From the NCBI GenBank assembly GCA_039915945.1, contig JBDSMH010000161.1:1-35690 (forward strand): 35,690 bases of DNA, written 5' to 3'. Below, piece after piece: positions 33,030-35,690 of the stretch (the first letter of the stretch is position 1; every line of letters begins with the position of its first letter). Position numbers and translations under genes: made by a program. The stretch is from DATLFA01 sp039915945 (GTDB taxonomy: Bacteria; Actinomycetota; Acidimicrobiia; Acidimicrobiales; WLNW01). The notes below the pieces were generated by a model that worked only from the letters and a program-made list of their open reading frames with translations, did not search any database and had not been told where the DNA came from.

Positions 33030-33051
33030 CGGGCCCGACGCCGTTGGGCCT
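33004..33051. terminator. Candidate stem-loop between the lipoprotein and transglutaminase genes
   Basis: An inner stem gcccg-taa-cgggc (33022-33034) lies inside outer arms aggccc (33004-33009) and gggcct (33046-33051). There is no T-run, so it would be an atypical terminator. Confidence 0.3.
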
Positions 33052-33102
33052 CGCGCGGCCGATAGTCAAGACGTGGATGTACCCCAACGCACGCGGCTCG
33101 CT

Positions 33103-35690
33103 ATGAGCATCCGAGTCGCGCTCGAACACCGAATGACGTACCGCTTCGACCGCTCGGTGGCACTCTCACCCCACGTCGTCCGGCTGCGTCCGGCACCGCA
33201 CTGTCGCACTCCGATCCTCGCCTACTCGATGACCGTGACTCCCGCCGAGCACTTCATCAACTGGCAACAAGACCCGTTCGGCAACCATCTGGCCCGTCTT
33301 GTTTTTCCTGAGCCCGCGCGCGAGCTCACGGTCGTGGTCGATCTCGTCGCCGACCTCGCCGTTGTCAACCCGTTCGACTTCTTCGTCGAAGAATCGGCGG
33401 CGCATTTCCCGTTCGCGTACGAAGAAACGTTGCGCCGCGAGTTGACGCCGTACTTCTCCGACGAAATGCCCACACCCCTGCTTGCGCAGTGGCTCGCCGA
33501 ATGGGACGCCGAACGCGCGGCTTCGACGAGTGCCGACGGCCAGTCCATCGTCGACTTCCTCGTCGAGGTCAATCAGCGTGTCTTTCACTCTGTCGCGTAC
33601 ACGACGCGCATGGAGCCGGGCGTGCAAACGCCCGACGAGACGCTCGAGAACAAGCTCGGGTCATGCCGCGACAGCGCGTGGCTGCTCGTGCACATCCTGC
33701 GCCGCGTTGGGCTCGCCGCCCGGTTCGTGTCGGGCTACCTCGTGCAACTGCGCGCCGACGAAGCCGCACTCGACGGCCCGTCCGGCCCCGTCGCCGACTT
33801 CACCGATCTGCACGCGTGGGCCGAGGCCTACATCCCCGGTGCCGGTTGGATCGGCCTCGATCCGACCTCGGGCCTACTCGCCGGCGAAGGGCATCTCCCT
33901 CTCGTCTGCTCGCCGCACCCGTCGAGCGCGGCGCCGATAACCGGCGCGACCGATCCGTGCAACGTCACCTTCGACTTTTCCAACACGGTCACTCGCCTCG
34001 TCGGGCCACCGCGCGTCACGTTGCCCTATTCGGAAGACCAGTGGCTGCGCATCGACGCGCTCGGTCACGAAGTCGACAAGGCGCTCGCCGATGGCGATGT
34101 GCGCCTCACCGTCGGCGGCGAGCCAACGTTCGTGTCGGTCGACGACATGGACGCCGCCCAATGGACAACCGCCGCCGACGGCGCCGACAAACGTGCAAAG
34201 GCCGAGGCAATCGCGCGCCGGCTACTCGACCGATTCGGCAGCGGTGGCTTGCTGCACTACGGACAAGGTCGGTGGTATCCCGGCGAACCTCTGCCGCGCT
34301 GGCAGGTTGCGTTGTTGTGGCGCGCCGACGGCGAACCGTTGTGGACCAACCGCGCGTTGCTTGCCGATCATGTGTTGGCCGACGACGAGGCGCCTGCAGT
34401 TTTCGCGACGGACGCGGTGCCGGACACGCCCGCGCTGCTCGACGACGCGTCTGCTCTCATCCATTCGATCGCCGCCTCGTTGCGTTTGCCCGACGGGTGC
34501 TGCCTGCCCGCGTACGAAGACCCGCTACACCGGCTCCTCGTCGAAGCCGGCCTTCCCGGCGGCGACCCGCCCGCGGTCGACGTCGCCGCGACCGACGAGG
34601 CGCTGGCAACGAGCGACGCCCGACTGGCGGCACTTGGCCACCTCGACGAAAGCGGCCGCGGCGATCCGGCGGGCTGGGTCGTCCCGCTGCATCCGATCGC
34701 GACAGCCAAAGCGGGCAGCGGTGAGCGCCCACAGTGGGGTACGACGCGATGGACGTTGCGCCGCGGCGCGCTCACACTGATCCCCGGTGACTCGCCCATG
34801 GGCCTGCGACTACCACTCGATGCGCTCACGTGGCGGCCACCCCCGCCGCCAGAGCCAGAACTGTCGCCGTTCGCCGAGCGGTCGCCGCTCGACAGCCCCG
34901 AGTCCGCGCGTGCGGGCCTTCGTCCCAAGGCACGCGAGGCCGAGCCCGAAGTCGTGCCGCGCGGCGCGCTCTGTGTCGAGGCTCGCAAAGGAAAGCTGTT
35001 CGTCTTCTTGCCCCCGGTCGAACAACTCGAACACGCCGTCGATCTCCTCGCGGTGGTCGAGCAGGCCGCTGCCGCGGTGGGTCGACCGATCGTCATCGAG
35101 GGCTACTTGCCGCCGCACGACCCTCGACTGGTCAAGCTCGTCGTCACGCCCGACCCGGGTGTACTCGAGGTCAACATCCATCCGGCGTCGTCGTGGACGG
35201 AGCTCGTCGACATCACCACCGGTGTGCATGCCGACGCGCGCGCGACGCGGCTCGGCACCGAGACGTTCCATCTCGACGGCACCCACGCCGGTACGGGCGG
35301 CGGCAACCACGTGACCCTCGGCGGTCCGACCCCGGCCGACAGCCCCCTTCTCCGCCGGCCACAGCTGCTCCGCAGCCTCATCACCTACTGGCAGCACCAC
35401 CCGGCGCTGTCCTACCTGTTCTCGGGCCGGTTCATCGGGCCGACGAGCCAATCGCCCCGAGTCGACGAGGCCCGCCACGAGAGCCTCTACGAGCTCGAGA
35501 TCGCGTTCGCCGAGCTCGATCGCCAGGACGACGAGCCGCGGCCCTGGCTGGTCGACCGCCTGTTCCGCCACCTGCTGGTGGACATCACGGGGAACACCCA
35601 CCGCTCGGAGCTGTGCATCGACAAGCTGTTCAGCCCCGGCACCGAGCGGGGCCGGCTCGGGCTCCTCGAGATGCGCTCCTTCGAGATGCC
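33103..35690 (+). CDS. Transglutaminase-DUF2126 fusion protein (partial, runs off right edge)
   Basis: At least 862 residues with no stop before the window ends. The N-terminus (MSIRVALEHRMTYRFDR) is a bacterial transglutaminase N-domain. The transglutaminase core has catalytic Cys188 (GSCRDSAWLL), His237 (LHAWAEAY) and Asp253 (GLDPTSG). From about 300 on it is DUF2126 (RLTVGGEPTFVS, LHYGQGRWYPGE, GNHVTLGGPTPADSPLLRRP, THRSELCIDKLFSP). In other bacteria this protein clusters with a circularly permuted ATP-grasp protein, an alpha-E protein and sometimes the Anbu peptidase, a proposed peptide-tagging or peptide-synthesis system; none is visible before the edge. The ATG is chosen for family fit; an in-frame GTG at 33073 is possible. 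Confidence 0.92.
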   Translation, partial: MSIRVALEHRMTYRFDRSVALSPHVVRLRPAPHCRTPILAYSMTVTPAEHFINWQQDPFGNHLARLVFPEPARELTVVVDLVADLAVVNPFDFFVEESAAHFPFAYEETLRRELTPYFSDEMPTPLLAQWLAEWDAERAASTSADGQSIVDFLVEVNQRVFHSVAYTTRMEPGVQTPDETLENKLGSCRDSAWLLVHILRRVGLAARFVSGYLVQLRADEAALDGPSGPVADFTDLHAWAEAYIPGAGWIGLDPTSGLLAGEGHLPLVCSPHPSSAAPITGATDPCNVTFDFSNTVTRLVGPPRVTLPYSEDQWLRIDALGHEVDKALADGDVRLTVGGEPTFVSVDDMDAAQWTTAADGADKRAKAEAIARRLLDRFGSGGLLHYGQGRWYPGEPLPRWQVALLWRADGEPLWTNRALLADHVLADDEAPAVFATDAVPDTPALLDDASALIHSIAASLRLPDGCCLPAYEDPLHRLLVEAGLPGGDPPAVDVAATDEALATSDARLAALGHLDESGRGDPAGWVVPLHPIATAKAGSGERPQWGTTRWTLRRGALTLIPGDSPMGLRLPLDALTWRPPPPPEPELSPFAERSPLDSPESARAGLRPKAREAEPEVVPRGALCVEARKGKLFVFLPPVEQLEHAVDLLAVVEQAAAAVGRPIVIEGYLPPHDPRLVKLVVTPDPGVLEVNIHPASSWTELVDITTGVHADARATRLGTETFHLDGTHAGTGGGNHVTLGGPTPADSPLLRRPQLLRSLITYWQHHPALSYLFSGRFIGPTSQSPRVDEARHESLYELEIAFAELDRQDDEPRPWLVDRLFRHLLVDITGNTHRSELCIDKLFSPGTERGRLGLLEMRSFEM

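Noticed and set aside
35400..35690. Final 290 bases use only GAG for Glu and few TTG codons, unlike earlier parts
   Set aside because: The segment encodes a conserved part of DUF2126 and is short; the shift could be chance, so it is not claimed as an assembly joint or transfer boundary.

Overview
The window is a compact, high-GC stretch of chromosome with strong G/C third-position codon bias, many GTG starts and many 4-base ATGA/GTGA gene overlaps. It carries an F420-type luciferase-like oxidoreductase, extradiol-cleavage enzymes resembling HsaC/HsaD, an ECF42-type sigma factor with a DGPF/YCII partner, and a transglutaminase-DUF2126 protein. Together these point to an actinomycete, possibly of the class Acidimicrobiia; this is inferred from gene content and not proven. 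I see no rRNA, tRNA, CRISPR array, transposase or phage gene, and no gene-free stretch longer than about 230 bases. A recurring feature is a TANNNT -10 box 6-7 bases upstream of a start codon that has no convincing Shine-Dalgarno. It occurs at seven genes and suggests widespread leaderless transcription.

Layout. 1-2.7 kb: a VapBC-type toxin-antitoxin pair, a two-helix potassium channel with RCK domains (minus strand), and an unassigned protein with 2-oxoglutarate/Fe(II) oxygenase-like motifs. 2.7-7.3 kb: a short-chain dehydrogenase, a pirin, and a minus-strand operon of extradiol dioxygenase, C-C bond hydrolase and luciferase-like oxidoreductase, which together look like a ring-cleavage (steroid or aromatic) module. 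7.3-9.4 kb: a decayed two-component system. The response regulator is frameshifted and ends in a perfect inverted repeat. The kinase is frameshifted and lacks its ATPase domain. A small Ala/Pro/Thr-rich membrane protein follows. 9.5-13.9 kb: a MarR regulator with two palindromic operators over its own start, a 28-residue ORF, and a heterodimeric ABC exporter with one degenerate ATP site. 13.9-17.8 kb: an NAD(P)-binding DUF2867 fusion, a Rieske oxygenase alpha subunit, a carboxymuconolactone-decarboxylase/AhpD-like protein and a small hypothetical.

17.8-22.1 kb (minus strand): an ECF42-like sigma factor, its DGPF/YCII protein and a DUF6069-like membrane protein, then an AbrB-type antitoxin with a PIN-like toxin and an inverted-repeat operator, then a DUF2786 protein. 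22.1-25 kb: an ArsR-SRPBCC-hypothetical operon and an MFS transporter broken by two small insertions. 25-30 kb: an HtrA-like membrane protease followed by a tightly packed MoxR-DUF58-VWA-VWA operon. 30-35.7 kb: an RsgA GTPase gene interrupted by a 2-base duplication, a beta-helix lipoprotein of the Cthe_2159 type, and a transglutaminase-DUF2126 protein running off the right edge.

Four recognisable genes (response regulator, kinase, MFS, RsgA) carry five small indels. The three insertions are all exact tandem duplications of 1, 2 or 5 bases; the two losses are each inferred to be one C from a CC. This is either genuine slippage-driven gene decay or an artefact of the assembly, and is the main caveat on the annotation.
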